This document shows, one piece after another, positions 1-7,441 of a DNA stretch of 64,000 nt. The translations under genes were made by a program, and so were the position numbers. The stretch lies in contig JBFXAN010000001.1 in NCBI GenBank assembly GCA_050184225.1, forward strand, positions 113,797 to 177,796, in the 5' to 3' direction. How positions within the stretch are numbered: position 1 is the stretch's first letter; the number at the start of each line of letters is the position of its first letter. A model generated the notes under the pieces. It made no database searches. It was not told the DNA's origin and worked only from the letters and a program-made list of their open reading frames with translations. This stretch comes from JBFXAN01 sp050184225 (GTDB lineage: Bacteria; Chloroflexota; Dehalococcoidia; CAUJGQ01).

Positions 1-1
1 G

Positions 2-1486
2 TTCAAGACCGGACCTGGTGTGACGCCACTGGCCGAGATCATCCCCGATCTGGCGGAGAAGTATGAGCTCACGGATAACGCCCAAACTTGGGTGATCACG
101 CTGCGCCCAGGGGTCAAATTCCACAACAAACCGCCACTGAATGGGCGCGAACTGACGATGGAAGACGTCTCCTCCAGCTACGAGCGCTTTCGGGCGCAGT
201 CGCCGAACAGCGGTTCGCTCGCGTTCGTCGACCGGATCGAGACGCCGGATACCCGCACGCTCGTGTTCAAGCTGAAGCACCCCTACGCGCCGTTTGACGA
301 GTTGCTGGCGTCACCGAACGGCCTCTGGGTGATGTCGAAAGAGGCGAACAGCGGCCAGATCGACCCGGCGCAGATCGAGAACGTGATCGGGACGGGGCCG
401 TGGGTGCTGGACCAGTACCGGCCGTCCTCCGAGATCTCCTTCGCCGGCAACACGGCGTACTACGAAAAGATCAGCACGCCGTCGGGTGACGTGCAGCTAC
501 CGATTATGGAGCGGCTGCGCTATCCGATCATCAGCGAGTACGCGCAGCTGCTCGCGCAGTTCGTTGCCGGCGAGTCGCACGCGTTCACACCGCGCAACGC
601 CGATGCCGCCTCGACACGGGATCGGGTCAGTGGTGTGCAGGCCGATCCCAGCCGGCCCGGCTGGTTGTGGTCCGGTTTCTCGTTCAACCAGGAGAGCAAT
701 GGTGGCCTGCTGAAGGACCCGCGAGTGCGGCGGGCCTGGTCGATGGCACTGGATCGCGACGGCCTGATCGAGGCATTCGCCGAACTGCGCAAGATGCGGT
801 CACAGGGTTTCGATGTCGAGAGCGGTTGGAGCAACAGCCCGATCCCCTGGGGTGACGGCGGTCTCTTCTGGTGGTTGGACCCAAAGAGCAGCGAGTTCGG
901 GCCGGGCGCGCAGTGGTATCAGTTCAACCCCGGCGAGGCGAAGAAGCTGCTCGAGGCGGCCGGGTACAATGGCGACCCGATCGATATGAACTTCGTTGTC
1001 GGTACCTACGGCACCACCTACGAGCAGTTCACCGAGGCGCAGCTCCCGATGCTCAAGGAGGTGGGTCTCAACATCAACCCGAAGGTGTGGGAATACCGCC
1101 GCATGATCGGCAGCCAGGAAGGCAAGGAGTTCCCCGGCACCTACTACAACTACAACACGCCGTTTACGACGGTGGACGAATATGTCTTTAACTCGTTCCA
1201 CCCGGACGTGGGTGACCGAGGGGCGCCGCTGCGACGAATCAACACACCGGAGATCATCGCGCTGGTGGATAAGCAGCGGCTGGAGACAGACCGCCAGGCA
1301 CGCCAGAAGCAGATCCACGAGATTCAGCGCCTCGCGGGCGACTTGATGACCTCGGTGCCGACCGTCTACAGCCGCTGGGGCACCGTGGCCATGGTCCAGC
1401 CGTCCGTACGCAACGCCTTCAACTACCAGACCGCCGGGTACGGTTTCGCGGCGGAGGAGTACGTCTACCGCTGGCTCGATCGTTGA
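2..1486 (+). CDS. ABC transporter solute-binding protein, dipeptide/nickel type (5' truncated by window edge)
   Basis: Periplasmic/lipid-anchored ligand binder (SBP_bac_5, DppA/OppA type) that delivers a solute to the membrane permeases encoded next. The reading frame is open from base 2, so the real start and any signal peptide lie before the window. The visible part starts in the usual early region (GVTPLAEIIPDLAEKYE) and carries family landmarks such as LNGRELTMEDVSSSYERF and the DPRVRRAWSMALDRDGLI segment, which matches VRxAxxxAxDR of the family. It is followed by two permease genes, 81 bp and then a 4-bp overlap downstream, with no ATPase gene. The ligand is unknown; annotation as peptide transporter would be over-precise. 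Confidence 0.92.
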   Translation, partial: FKTGPGVTPLAEIIPDLAEKYELTDNAQTWVITLRPGVKFHNKPPLNGRELTMEDVSSSYERFRAQSPNSGSLAFVDRIETPDTRTLVFKLKHPYAPFDELLASPNGLWVMSKEANSGQIDPAQIENVIGTGPWVLDQYRPSSEISFAGNTAYYEKISTPSGDVQLPIMERLRYPIISEYAQLLAQFVAGESHAFTPRNADAASTRDRVSGVQADPSRPGWLWSGFSFNQESNGGLLKDPRVRRAWSMALDRDGLIEAFAELRKMRSQGFDVESGWSNSPIPWGDGGLFWWLDPKSSEFGPGAQWYQFNPGEAKKLLEAAGYNGDPIDMNFVVGTYGTTYEQFTEAQLPMLKEVGLNINPKVWEYRRMIGSQEGKEFPGTYYNYNTPFTTVDEYVFNSFHPDVGDRGAPLRRINTPEIIALVDKQRLETDRQARQKQIHEIQRLAGDLMTSVPTVYSRWGTVAMVQPSVRNAFNYQTAGYGFAAEEYVYRWLDR

Positions 1487-1567
1487 TGAGTTGACATGCG
1501 GCTGCCGGACTGCACTGCGGACGCCGATCGACGCTGTTTCGCGGTCCGGTTGCCATGAGGCGGGTGC

Positions 1568-2527
1568 ATGGGAACCTACGTTATCCGCAGGTTGCTCCTG
1601 ATGGTGCCGACGGTGATCGGGGTCGCCATCTTGGTGTTCGTTGTGCTGCGCTTCACGCCGGGTGATGTCGCCGACTTGCTGCTGGCCGAGACGCTTGCTG
1701 AGAATGATCCGGCGGCCGAGCAGCGCATCCGCGAGGATCTCGGCCTCTCCGGTTCGATGATCACCCAATTGGGTCGCTGGTTTTCCAACCTGGCGCGGGG
1801 CGACCTGGGAGCGTCGTATTACTCCGGCCGATCCGTCGCGGAGGACCTCTGGCAACGGCTGATTGTCAGCTTCGAGCTCGGGGTGCTGGCGATGCTGATC
1901 TCGATCGCGGTCGGCGTCCCGGTCGGCGTCATCTCAGCGCTGAAGCAGGATAGCTGGATCGACTATGTGCTGCGCGGCGGCTCGATTTTCCTGCTGGCGA
2001 TGCCGGCGTTCTGGACGGCGATCCTCGTGCTGATCCTTGGGCTGCAGTGGTTCAACTGGGCGCCGCCGGCGCGCTACGTCGACCTTTGGAAGGATCCGCT
2101 CGGGAACCTGTATATGCTTGCGATTCCGGCGCTGATCCTCGGCATCAACCTATCCACCACACAGATGCGGTTTACCCGGGCGCAATTGCTCGAAGTGATG
2201 CGCCAGGATTACATTCGCACCGCCTGGGCCAAGGGGCTGCGTTCGCAGTCGGTCGTCGTCCGCCACGCGCTGAAAAACGCGCTGATCCCGGTGGTGACCG
2301 TGATTGGCCTGCAGGTGCCGGCCGCGATCACCGGCACGGTGATCCTCGAGACAATCTTCGTCATCCCCGGTGTCGGCCGCTTCCTCGTCGATGCCGCCCG
2401 CCGGGCCGACTACCCGATCGTGCAGGCGGTGACGCTCGTCGTCGCCGTCGCCGTGGTCACTGCCAACTTCCTCGTCGACCTGTCCTACGCCTACCTCGAT
2501 CCGCGCACACGGGAGGGACTTCGGTGA
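1568..2527 (+). CDS. ABC transporter permease, DppB/OppB type
   Basis: Inner-membrane permease of 319 aa, the usual DppB length. It starts with the typical MGTYVIRRLLLMVPTVIGVA first membrane helix and contains the EAA-loop region around MRQDYIRTAWAKGLRSQSVV, where the ATPase docks, then ALIPVVTVIGLQVPAAITG and a C-terminal DLSYAYLDPRTREG tail typical of the family. A GAGGCGGG Shine-Dalgarno-like stretch precedes the ATG. Its stop overlaps the start of the second permease, so the two are translationally coupled. It forms a transporter with the upstream binding protein. Confidence 0.95.
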   Translation: MGTYVIRRLLLMVPTVIGVAILVFVVLRFTPGDVADLLLAETLAENDPAAEQRIREDLGLSGSMITQLGRWFSNLARGDLGASYYSGRSVAEDLWQRLIVSFELGVLAMLISIAVGVPVGVISALKQDSWIDYVLRGGSIFLLAMPAFWTAILVLILGLQWFNWAPPARYVDLWKDPLGNLYMLAIPALILGINLSTTQMRFTRAQLLEVMRQDYIRTAWAKGLRSQSVVVRHALKNALIPVVTVIGLQVPAAITGTVILETIFVIPGVGRFLVDAARRADYPIVQAVTLVVAVAVVTANFLVDLSYAYLDPRTREGLR

Positions 2528-3429
2528 GTCAGGCCACCAGCAGCGCCATTCTGGGGACTCGCGGCACGCCGCGACTTGCCGGCCTTCCGATGAGCGCGGT
2601 CCGCGAAGTGGTGCACTTCGCCCGGCGCAAGCCGCTCGGCGCGGCCGGCGCGGCGATCGTCCTGCTGATGATCGTCGTCGCGATCTTCGCACCCGTGATC
2701 GCGCCCTACGATTACGATTATCAGGTGCTCAGCCAGCGTCTCCGCGATCCCTCGGTCGAGCATGTGATGGGCACGGACAACCTCGGCCGCGACATCTTTA
2801 GCCGGATCGTTTACGGCGCCCGCATCTCGATTACGATCGGCTTCGTCGCCGTCGCGATCCAGACCTGCCTGGTCACGGTACTCGGCGTGATCAGCGGCTA
2901 CTACGGCCGCTGGCTTGACCTGATCTTTCAGCGGTTCATCGACATCTGGATCGCGATGCCGGGGCTGCTGGCGCTGATCTTCTTTATCTCGGTCTTCGGG
3001 CCGAGCATGGCCACGGTGATCATCCTGCTCGGCACACTCGGCGCGGCCGGCGGCTCGCGGGTGGTACGCAGCGCCGTGATCGCCGTCCGCGCCCAACCCT
3101 ACATCGAGGCGGCGCGCGTGATCGGGGCGAGCGACCGGCGGGTGATGCTCGTCCACGTGCTGCCCAATGTTCTGCATGTGGTCGTGATCGGATCGACGGT
3201 GGCGATCGGCGCCTTCATCCTGGCAGAAGCGAGCTTGGCCTTCCTGGGCTTCGGCGTGCCGCCGCCGTATCCGACCTGGGGACAGATGCTCAACGTTTCG
3301 CGTGAGTATCTCTATTTCCCCTGGCTGGCGTTGTGGCCGGGTCTGGCGCTGACGGCGACGGTGTTCGGGTTCAATGTGTTCGGTGATGCGTTGCGGGACG
3401 TGCTCGACCCGCGGCTGCGCCGCTCATAG
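2524..3429 (+). CDS. ABC transporter permease, DppC/OppC type
   Basis: Second permease (301 aa) of the same importer. I chose the GTG at 2524, which overlaps the preceding TGA in a GTGA arrangement; the frame stays open further upstream but only as antisense-like sequence. The cytoplasmic N-terminus is followed by the RRKPLGAAGAAIVLLMIVV helix, the GTDNLGRDIFSRIVYGAR motif characteristic of DppC, the EAA loop (YIEAARVIGASDRRVMLVHV) and the C-terminal GDALRDVLDPRLRRS. No dppD/dppF-like ATPase follows, so the pair must use ATPases encoded elsewhere. Confidence 0.95.
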   Translation: MSQATSSAILGTRGTPRLAGLPMSAVREVVHFARRKPLGAAGAAIVLLMIVVAIFAPVIAPYDYDYQVLSQRLRDPSVEHVMGTDNLGRDIFSRIVYGARISITIGFVAVAIQTCLVTVLGVISGYYGRWLDLIFQRFIDIWIAMPGLLALIFFISVFGPSMATVIILLGTLGAAGGSRVVRSAVIAVRAQPYIEAARVIGASDRRVMLVHVLPNVLHVVVIGSTVAIGAFILAEASLAFLGFGVPPPYPTWGQMLNVSREYLYFPWLALWPGLALTATVFGFNVFGDALRDVLDPRLRRS

Positions 3430-3613
3430 GCGCCGCGATTCGAGGCTGAACGTGGATCCTGTTTGCCGTACACTGGTGATCAAGCGATTGATTCACATGG
3501 GTGCTGGTTAGCCTGGGGATACTGTTCGCGATTATACAAAGTCCAAGCGGACAGGCGGGCGCCCGAGATGGCCTCAGCAGATAACCAAGCCCGCCGGGGG
3601 AAACTCGACCGAC

Positions 3614-4135
3614 ATGAGAGCGCAGATCGACACACTCGACCGACGCATCATCCGCACGCTTCAGCGAGATGTGCGCGCGTCCTACAAGAGTATTGGCGAC
3701 GAACTTGGTTGCTCGCACAACACCGTGCGCATGCGGATGGACCGGATGCTGAGCGAGGGTATTCTTCGCCTGATGGCGGTCACGTCGCCGCAGAAGGTCG
3801 GGTTCGAGACGACCGCGTACATCGGCGTCCGCGTCGAGCCACACGCGCTCGAGGCCGTCGGCGCGGCGCTGACGGCACGGCGGGAAGTGTCCAACATCGT
3901 CCACACGATCGGCAACCAGGACATCATGATGCTGGCGCACTTCGCGGACAACCAGCAACTCTTCCGCTTCGTCAATCACGTCGTCGCGCGCATGCCCGGC
4001 GTGATCTCGACCGACACGTCGATCATCTGCGAGGTGCTGCGCGGCCTCCCCAACAGCTACGAGCCGCGACTCGACGGACCGGCGGGCAAGGACAACGGCG
4101 AGGCGGTCGAGATCACCACCGAGCGGAGCGCCTGA
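3614..4135 (+). CDS. Lrp/AsnC family transcriptional regulator
   Basis: 173 aa. The N-terminal winged helix-turn-helix (about residues 3-62: LDRRIIRTLQRDVRASYKSI and NTVRMRMDRMLSEGIL) is followed by an AsnC ligand-binding (RAM) domain with the PQKVGFETTAYIGVRV strand and repeated beta-alpha-beta layout. Such proteins form octamers and respond to amino acids or other small carboxylates. It lies between a solute-transport operon and an acyl-CoA dehydrogenase, so a local regulatory role is plausible but inferred. Its stop is 6 bp from the stop of the displaced acyl-CoA dehydrogenase end on the other strand, which suggests that the two genes were once direct convergent neighbours. Confidence 0.9.
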   Translation: MRAQIDTLDRRIIRTLQRDVRASYKSIGDELGCSHNTVRMRMDRMLSEGILRLMAVTSPQKVGFETTAYIGVRVEPHALEAVGAALTARREVSNIVHTIGNQDIMMLAHFADNQQLFRFVNHVVARMPGVISTDTSIICEVLRGLPNSYEPRLDGPAGKDNGEAVEITTERSA

Positions 4136-4141
4136 CCGGGC

Positions 4142-4255
4142 TTACCGGTGCAACAGCGCCCGCGCCACCACCTGGTACTTCTGCACCTCGGACGCGCCCT
4201 CGTAGATACGCATCATCCGCACGCGGTTGTACCAGTGCGCGAAGGGTAGTTCTGT
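4142..4255 (-). pseudogene. Detached 3' end of an acyl-CoA dehydrogenase gene (37 codons plus stop)
   Basis: On the minus strand this 114-bp segment reads from TELPFAHWYNRVRMM through IYEGASEVQKYQVVARALLHR and ends in TAA. It is identical at all 37 residues to the C-terminus of the acyl-CoA dehydrogenase at 4877-6031. By my count 10 of 114 bases differ, all synonymous (including TAA against TAG). Eight of the ten lie in the last 11 codons, among them GTG/GTC twice, GCG/GCC, CGG/CGC, CTG/CTC, CAC/CAT and CGG/CGA. Just upstream (minus sense) the frame meets a stop and the similarity ends. It includes the catalytic Glu codon but cannot make a protein alone. A toxin-antitoxin pair separates it from the intact gene. 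Confidence 0.9.
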
Positions 4256-4318
4256 CTAAACATCCGATCGTCATCCCCCGCCCCGTGTATGATGGCGATG
4301 GAACCAGGAGGGCGCTGG

Positions 4319-4564
4319 ATGGTAGCAAGACGAGCGCGACGACAATCCCAGCATGGATTGACCGAGTATGAGCGTGGCCTACAGACGCTGCGGAACGCGC
4401 CGATAAGTGAAGAAGATCCAGCGGACTTCTGGGGGCCGGATTGGGAACGGAAGCTGGGAGACGGTGACGCCGACATCGCGGCCGGCCGCATCGAGCGCTT
4501 TGAGAGCGACGAGGCCTTCCTCAGGGCGCTGATGGCGCTGGGTGCGAAGCGTGCCGACCTATGA
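4319..4564 (+). CDS. Putative type II antitoxin (partner of following RelE-like toxin)
   Basis: 81 aa, charged, with the C-terminal segment DADIAAGRIERFESDEAFLR that is common in antitoxins whose flexible tail wraps a RelE/ParE toxin. I chose the ATG at 4319 because AGGAGGG sits 7 nt upstream; an earlier in-frame ATG at 4289 lacks such a site. A TATGAT hexamer at 4288-4293 could be the -10 box. The gene overlaps the next by 23 bp, the usual tight coupling. I do not recognise a specific DNA-binding fold at the N-terminus. It lies between two copies of an acyl-CoA dehydrogenase 3' end. Confidence 0.6.
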   Translation: MVARRARRQSQHGLTEYERGLQTLRNAPISEEDPADFWGPDWERKLGDGDADIAAGRIERFESDEAFLRALMALGAKRADL

Positions 4565-4841
4565 CTGGACCGACGAGTTCCGTCGCGAGTTCGAGTCGTT
4601 GAGTCCACTTCGCCAAGCACTCTTCCTCGCTGCCGTTGCCAAGTTCGTCGACGACCTTCGGCGCGGCCCCATCCGCAAGAGCCTTCGTGTCAAGCGATTT
4701 CGCGGCCGTCCAGGACTGTGGGAGATGACGTGGGCGCCGGACGGCCGTGCGCTCTTCGAGTACGGCGAACCGATTCGTCCAGGCGACCGGCACATCGTTT
4801 GGCGACGCATCGGCACACACAACATCTTCGAGCAACCGTAG
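4542..4841 (+). CDS. RelE/HigB-like toxin (type II TA)
   Basis: About 99 aa, a size typical of RelE/ParE-superfamily ribosome-dependent mRNA interferases or gyrase poisons. The order helix (FRREFESLSPLRQALFLAAV), then strands SLRVKRFRGRPGLWEMTW and GRALFEYG, then HIVWRRIGTHNIFEQP, fits the superfamily; the late R/H residues would be the active-site candidates. Start is GTG at 4542, or GTG at 4551. It overlaps the antitoxin and ends 35 bp before the convergent acyl-CoA dehydrogenase stop. Assignment to a particular toxin family is uncertain. Confidence 0.65.
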   Translation: MRSVPTYDWTDEFRREFESLSPLRQALFLAAVAKFVDDLRRGPIRKSLRVKRFRGRPGLWEMTWAPDGRALFEYGEPIRPGDRHIVWRRIGTHNIFEQP

Positions 4842-4876
4842 CCTGGCTTCGGAATGCGTATGGACCGACCTTCAAC

Positions 4877-6031
4877 CTATCGATGCAAGAGCGCGCGGGC
4901 GACGACCTGGTACTTCTGCACCTCGGACGCGCCCTCGTAGATGCGCATCATCCGCACGCGGTTGTACCAGTGCGCGAAGGGTAGTTCCGTGGTGACGCCG
5001 TAGGCGCCGTGGATCTGGATGGCGCGATCGACGACCCGTCCGACCATCTCGCTACCGAGGAGCTTCATCATCCCGGCCTCGACGCGCGTGTCCTGGCCAC
5101 GGTCGTTCTTGCAGGCGGCGTCGTAGGTCATCAGCCGGGTGGCGTGCACATCGACGGCGGAGTCGACGATCATGCTCTGGACGCCCTGCTTGGCGGCGAG
5201 CGGCTCGCCGAAGAGCACGCGCTGTTTGGCGTAGTCGGTCATCATCTCCAGACAGCGATCGGCGATGCCGACGCACTGCGCGCCGATGTTCATCCGGGCC
5301 GATGTCAATCCGCGCTGCGCCAGGCGGAAGCCCATGCCCACCTCGCCCAACACCTGGGAGGCCGGCACGACACAGTCGTCAAAGAGCAACTCCCAGGGAC
5401 CGACGAAGCCGTCCGTGTGGCTCGCGCGCATCACCGGGATCTGGCGCACCACCTTGAACCCCGGCGTATCCCGGTCCACCAGGAAGGCAGTGATGCCGCC
5501 GTGCTGGCGTCGATCCTTGTCCGTCACCGCCATCACCACGGTGAAGTCGGCCTCGCCCGCGCGGGTGATAAAGACCTTGTTCCCGTTGATCACCCAGTTG
5601 TCGCCGTCGCGGACGGCGGTGGTCTGCATCATGCCGCCCGGGTCGGAGCCGCCGCTCGGTTCGGTCTGGGCGAAGGCCATCCGCTTCTCGCCGCGGAGCA
5701 CCGGAAAGAGGTAGCGCTGCTTCTGCTCCTCGTTGCAGGCGAGCAGGAAACTGGCGTTGCCGCCGAACTGGATCGGCACGAGGCAGCGGCTGTTCTCCTC
5801 GGTGATCACGACGTTGTTCAAGGTACTCAGCGCGGCGCCGCCGTACTCCTTGGGCAGGCTCAGCCCCCAGAGGCCCGCCTCCTTCGCCGCCTGGGTCGCC
5901 GCCGCGTGCTCCTCCTGGGACGGCGGCTCGCCGCGGAGGAACTTACGCTCCATCGGCATCGCGTAGCGCTCGACCAGCCGGCGCACGAGCCCTTTGATTG
6001 CGACGGTCTCTTCCGGAAGTTCGAAGGACAT
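4877..6031 (-). CDS. Acyl-CoA dehydrogenase
   Basis: 384 aa FAD enzyme that introduces the alpha-beta double bond in an acyl-CoA, passing electrons to ETF. The N-terminal helical domain is followed by the FAD/substrate motif MAFAQTEPSGGSDP, the WVINGNKVFITRAGEAD strand, and the C-terminal helical domain with QIHGAYGVTTELPFAHWYNR. The catalytic base is the Glu in RIYEGASEVQ (Glu366), at the MCAD-type position. It is probably transcribed alone; the divergent gene upstream is a PHP protein on the same strand. The last 114 bp exist a second time at 4142-4255. It likely feeds the hydratases and the aldolase-like protein encoded downstream. Confidence 0.95.
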   Translation of the reverse strand: MSFELPEETVAIKGLVRRLVERYAMPMERKFLRGEPPSQEEHAAATQAAKEAGLWGLSLPKEYGGAALSTLNNVVITEENSRCLVPIQFGGNASFLLACNEEQKQRYLFPVLRGEKRMAFAQTEPSGGSDPGGMMQTTAVRDGDNWVINGNKVFITRAGEADFTVVMAVTDKDRRQHGGITAFLVDRDTPGFKVVRQIPVMRASHTDGFVGPWELLFDDCVVPASQVLGEVGMGFRLAQRGLTSARMNIGAQCVGIADRCLEMMTDYAKQRVLFGEPLAAKQGVQSMIVDSAVDVHATRLMTYDAACKNDRGQDTRVEAGMMKLLGSEMVGRVVDRAIQIHGAYGVTTELPFAHWYNRVRMMRIYEGASEVQKYQVVARALLHR

Positions 6032-6070
6032 GTCACCCTCCAGCGCGTGATCATCATCCGTCTCGGCACG

Positions 6071-6760
6071 TCAGGCGGCGCCGGGCCGGCGCTCGCAACC
6101 CGGCTGCGTCACCACTTTCAAAGTCTTTGGGCTGTTGTCGCGGTCGGTACGCAACATGCCGGCCAGCTCGCGCGTGTCCCGCGGCAGCACGGCGAATGCG
6201 GTCGCGTGCCGACCGACGTGCGCGGCAAGGTGGGCATCGCTCCCCGCCACTCCGTGGCAGCCAATCAACTGGCGTAACCGCTCGGCCAACCGGTTCTCCT
6301 CTTCGGTGCATCCGTTATTGAGCACCTCGACGCCGTGGACGATGCCGGCGCTGCGCCGTGCCGCACACTCCAGAGCCTCGGCGATGTCGCCCTGTTGGTC
6401 GCTCAGCCAGTGGTGCGGCGAGTCGAAGTAGCCTCGGAAGGGATGGGCAAGGATGAGCGCGCCACCACAGTGCCGCGCCTCCTCCGCCAGCTCGGCGGCG
6501 GTACGTGCCGAGGGGAAGCCGGGGAAGCCGAAGGCGAGCACATGACCGAGATCAGTGGCGACCTCGGCGGCGGGGTAGATGCGAATACCGGCCACCGACC
6601 ATCGCTCGATCTCCCAGGGGGTCCATTGACGGTAGTGCTCGGTCACGGCGATCGCCGAGAGTCCGGCGCGGCGGGCGTGCTCTGACAGGAGCGCGGGATC
6701 GATGCTGCTATCCAGCGAACCGAGCCGTGTATGGACATGGAGGTCAACCAGGCGGGACAT
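6071..6760 (-). CDS. PHP-domain metal-dependent phosphoesterase-like protein
   Basis: 229 aa. The first PHP motif is DLHVHTRLGS at residues 7-16, followed by AVTEH, AAEV, LILAHPFRG and the C-terminal GSDAHLAAHVGRHATAF. Together these give the His/Asp metal ligands of the PHP (polymerase and histidinol phosphatase) fold. Stand-alone members hydrolyse small phosphoesters such as nucleotide or inositol phosphates, but the substrate cannot be read from the sequence. It lies upstream of and co-oriented with the acyl-CoA dehydrogenase (39 bp apart), and divergent from the DUF35 gene. Confidence 0.8.
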   Translation of the reverse strand: MSRLVDLHVHTRLGSLDSSIDPALLSEHARRAGLSAIAVTEHYRQWTPWEIERWSVAGIRIYPAAEVATDLGHVLAFGFPGFPSARTAAELAEEARHCGGALILAHPFRGYFDSPHHWLSDQQGDIAEALECAARRSAGIVHGVEVLNNGCTEEENRLAERLRQLIGCHGVAGSDAHLAAHVGRHATAFAVLPRDTRELAGMLRTDRDNSPKTLKVVTQPGCERRPGAA

Positions 6761-6889
6761 GTACTGCGCTCTCCCCCGTCTCCGACATACATTTCTGTCA
6801 GTTAGTCCTACAGACTTGTTCCATCACAGCGACATGCCAGACCGTTTGGTCTTCTGGAGCAAGCGAGTTATACCACTCTGCCACGTCGC

Positions 6890-6919
6890 TTGACAACCAC
6901 GGTGCTCGTAGTCTAGTAA
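6890..6919 (+). promoter_or_regulatory. Candidate sigma-70-type promoter for the DUF35/aldolase operon
   Basis: A perfect -35 consensus TTGACA (6890-6895) is followed after 18 bp by TAGTAA (6914-6919) as a possible -10. The start of the DUF35 gene is 63 bp further. It is the best promoter match in this divergent intergenic region and would drive the catabolic gene series from 6983 onward. Confidence 0.4.
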
Positions 6920-6982
6920 AGAAGCGCGCGACCTGCCGTCCGCTCTGCAGCCCCGCCGCGCGTAAGGAGATGCTCCCTCGCC

Positions 6983-7441
6983 ATGCCAGAGCAACGATCC
7001 AGTGCATCCGTCGATCAGGCCGAGCCCGATGCAGCGGGGCTGCGGCCGGTCGCGGAGGGTCTCTTCACCCCGATCCGGCGCCTCGGCGATCCCGTGCAAC
7101 TGATCGCCGCGCGCTGCGACACCTGCGCCGCGGTTCACTTTCCTCGGCGTGTCCTCTGCTCGAACTGCTCGTCGTCCGCGTTGCGCGAGTTGCTGGTTGG
7201 TCCCCGTGGCACGCTCTACAGCTACACCAGCCTGCCGGATGTGCCGGAGGAGCCGGAGGGCGGTCCGTACATCGTCGGGCAGGTGGTGTTCCCGGAGGGT
7301 GTCCGCGTCCAGGGCCGCCTGCGCCGATTTGCACTCGCGGACCTGGCGCTCGACCGGCCCGTGCTGGCGGTGTTGGGTGCGATCGGCGCCGGCGACGGTG
7401 AAACGACGGTCAGCTACGTATTCCAGCCGGAGCAGACATGA
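6983..7441 (+). CDS. DUF35 OB-fold protein with zinc ribbon (aldolase/thiolase partner)
   Basis: 152 aa. A rubredoxin-like zinc ribbon with Cys45, Cys48, Cys59 and Cys62 (CDTCAAVHFPRRVLCSNC) is followed by an OB-fold (about residues 70-150). Proteins of this family (DUF35, e.g. the domain of ChsH2) bind thiolase-fold enzymes and are needed for their stability or activity. The next gene encodes just such a partner and overlaps this one by 4 bp (ATGA), which strongly supports a complex. It has no catalytic function of its own that I can see. Confidence 0.88.
   Translation: MPEQRSSASVDQAEPDAAGLRPVAEGLFTPIRRLGDPVQLIAARCDTCAAVHFPRRVLCSNCSSSALRELLVGPRGTLYSYTSLPDVPEEPEGGPYIVGQVVFPEGVRVQGRLRRFALADLALDRPVLAVLGAIGAGDGETTVSYVFQPEQT

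Noticed and set aside
6840..6895. tRNA-like stretch on the minus strand (GTGGCAGAGTGGTATAACTC)
   Set aside because: It resembles a D-arm, but no acceptor stem or T-arm (GTTCGAATC) can be formed around it.
6798..7007. Minus-strand open frame containing DVAEWYNSLAPEDQTVWHV, reminiscent of a HigB/RelE toxin start
   Set aside because: Only about 20 residues look toxin-like, part of it is antisense to the DUF35 gene, and no partner gene exists. It could be a toxin remnant, but the support is too thin.
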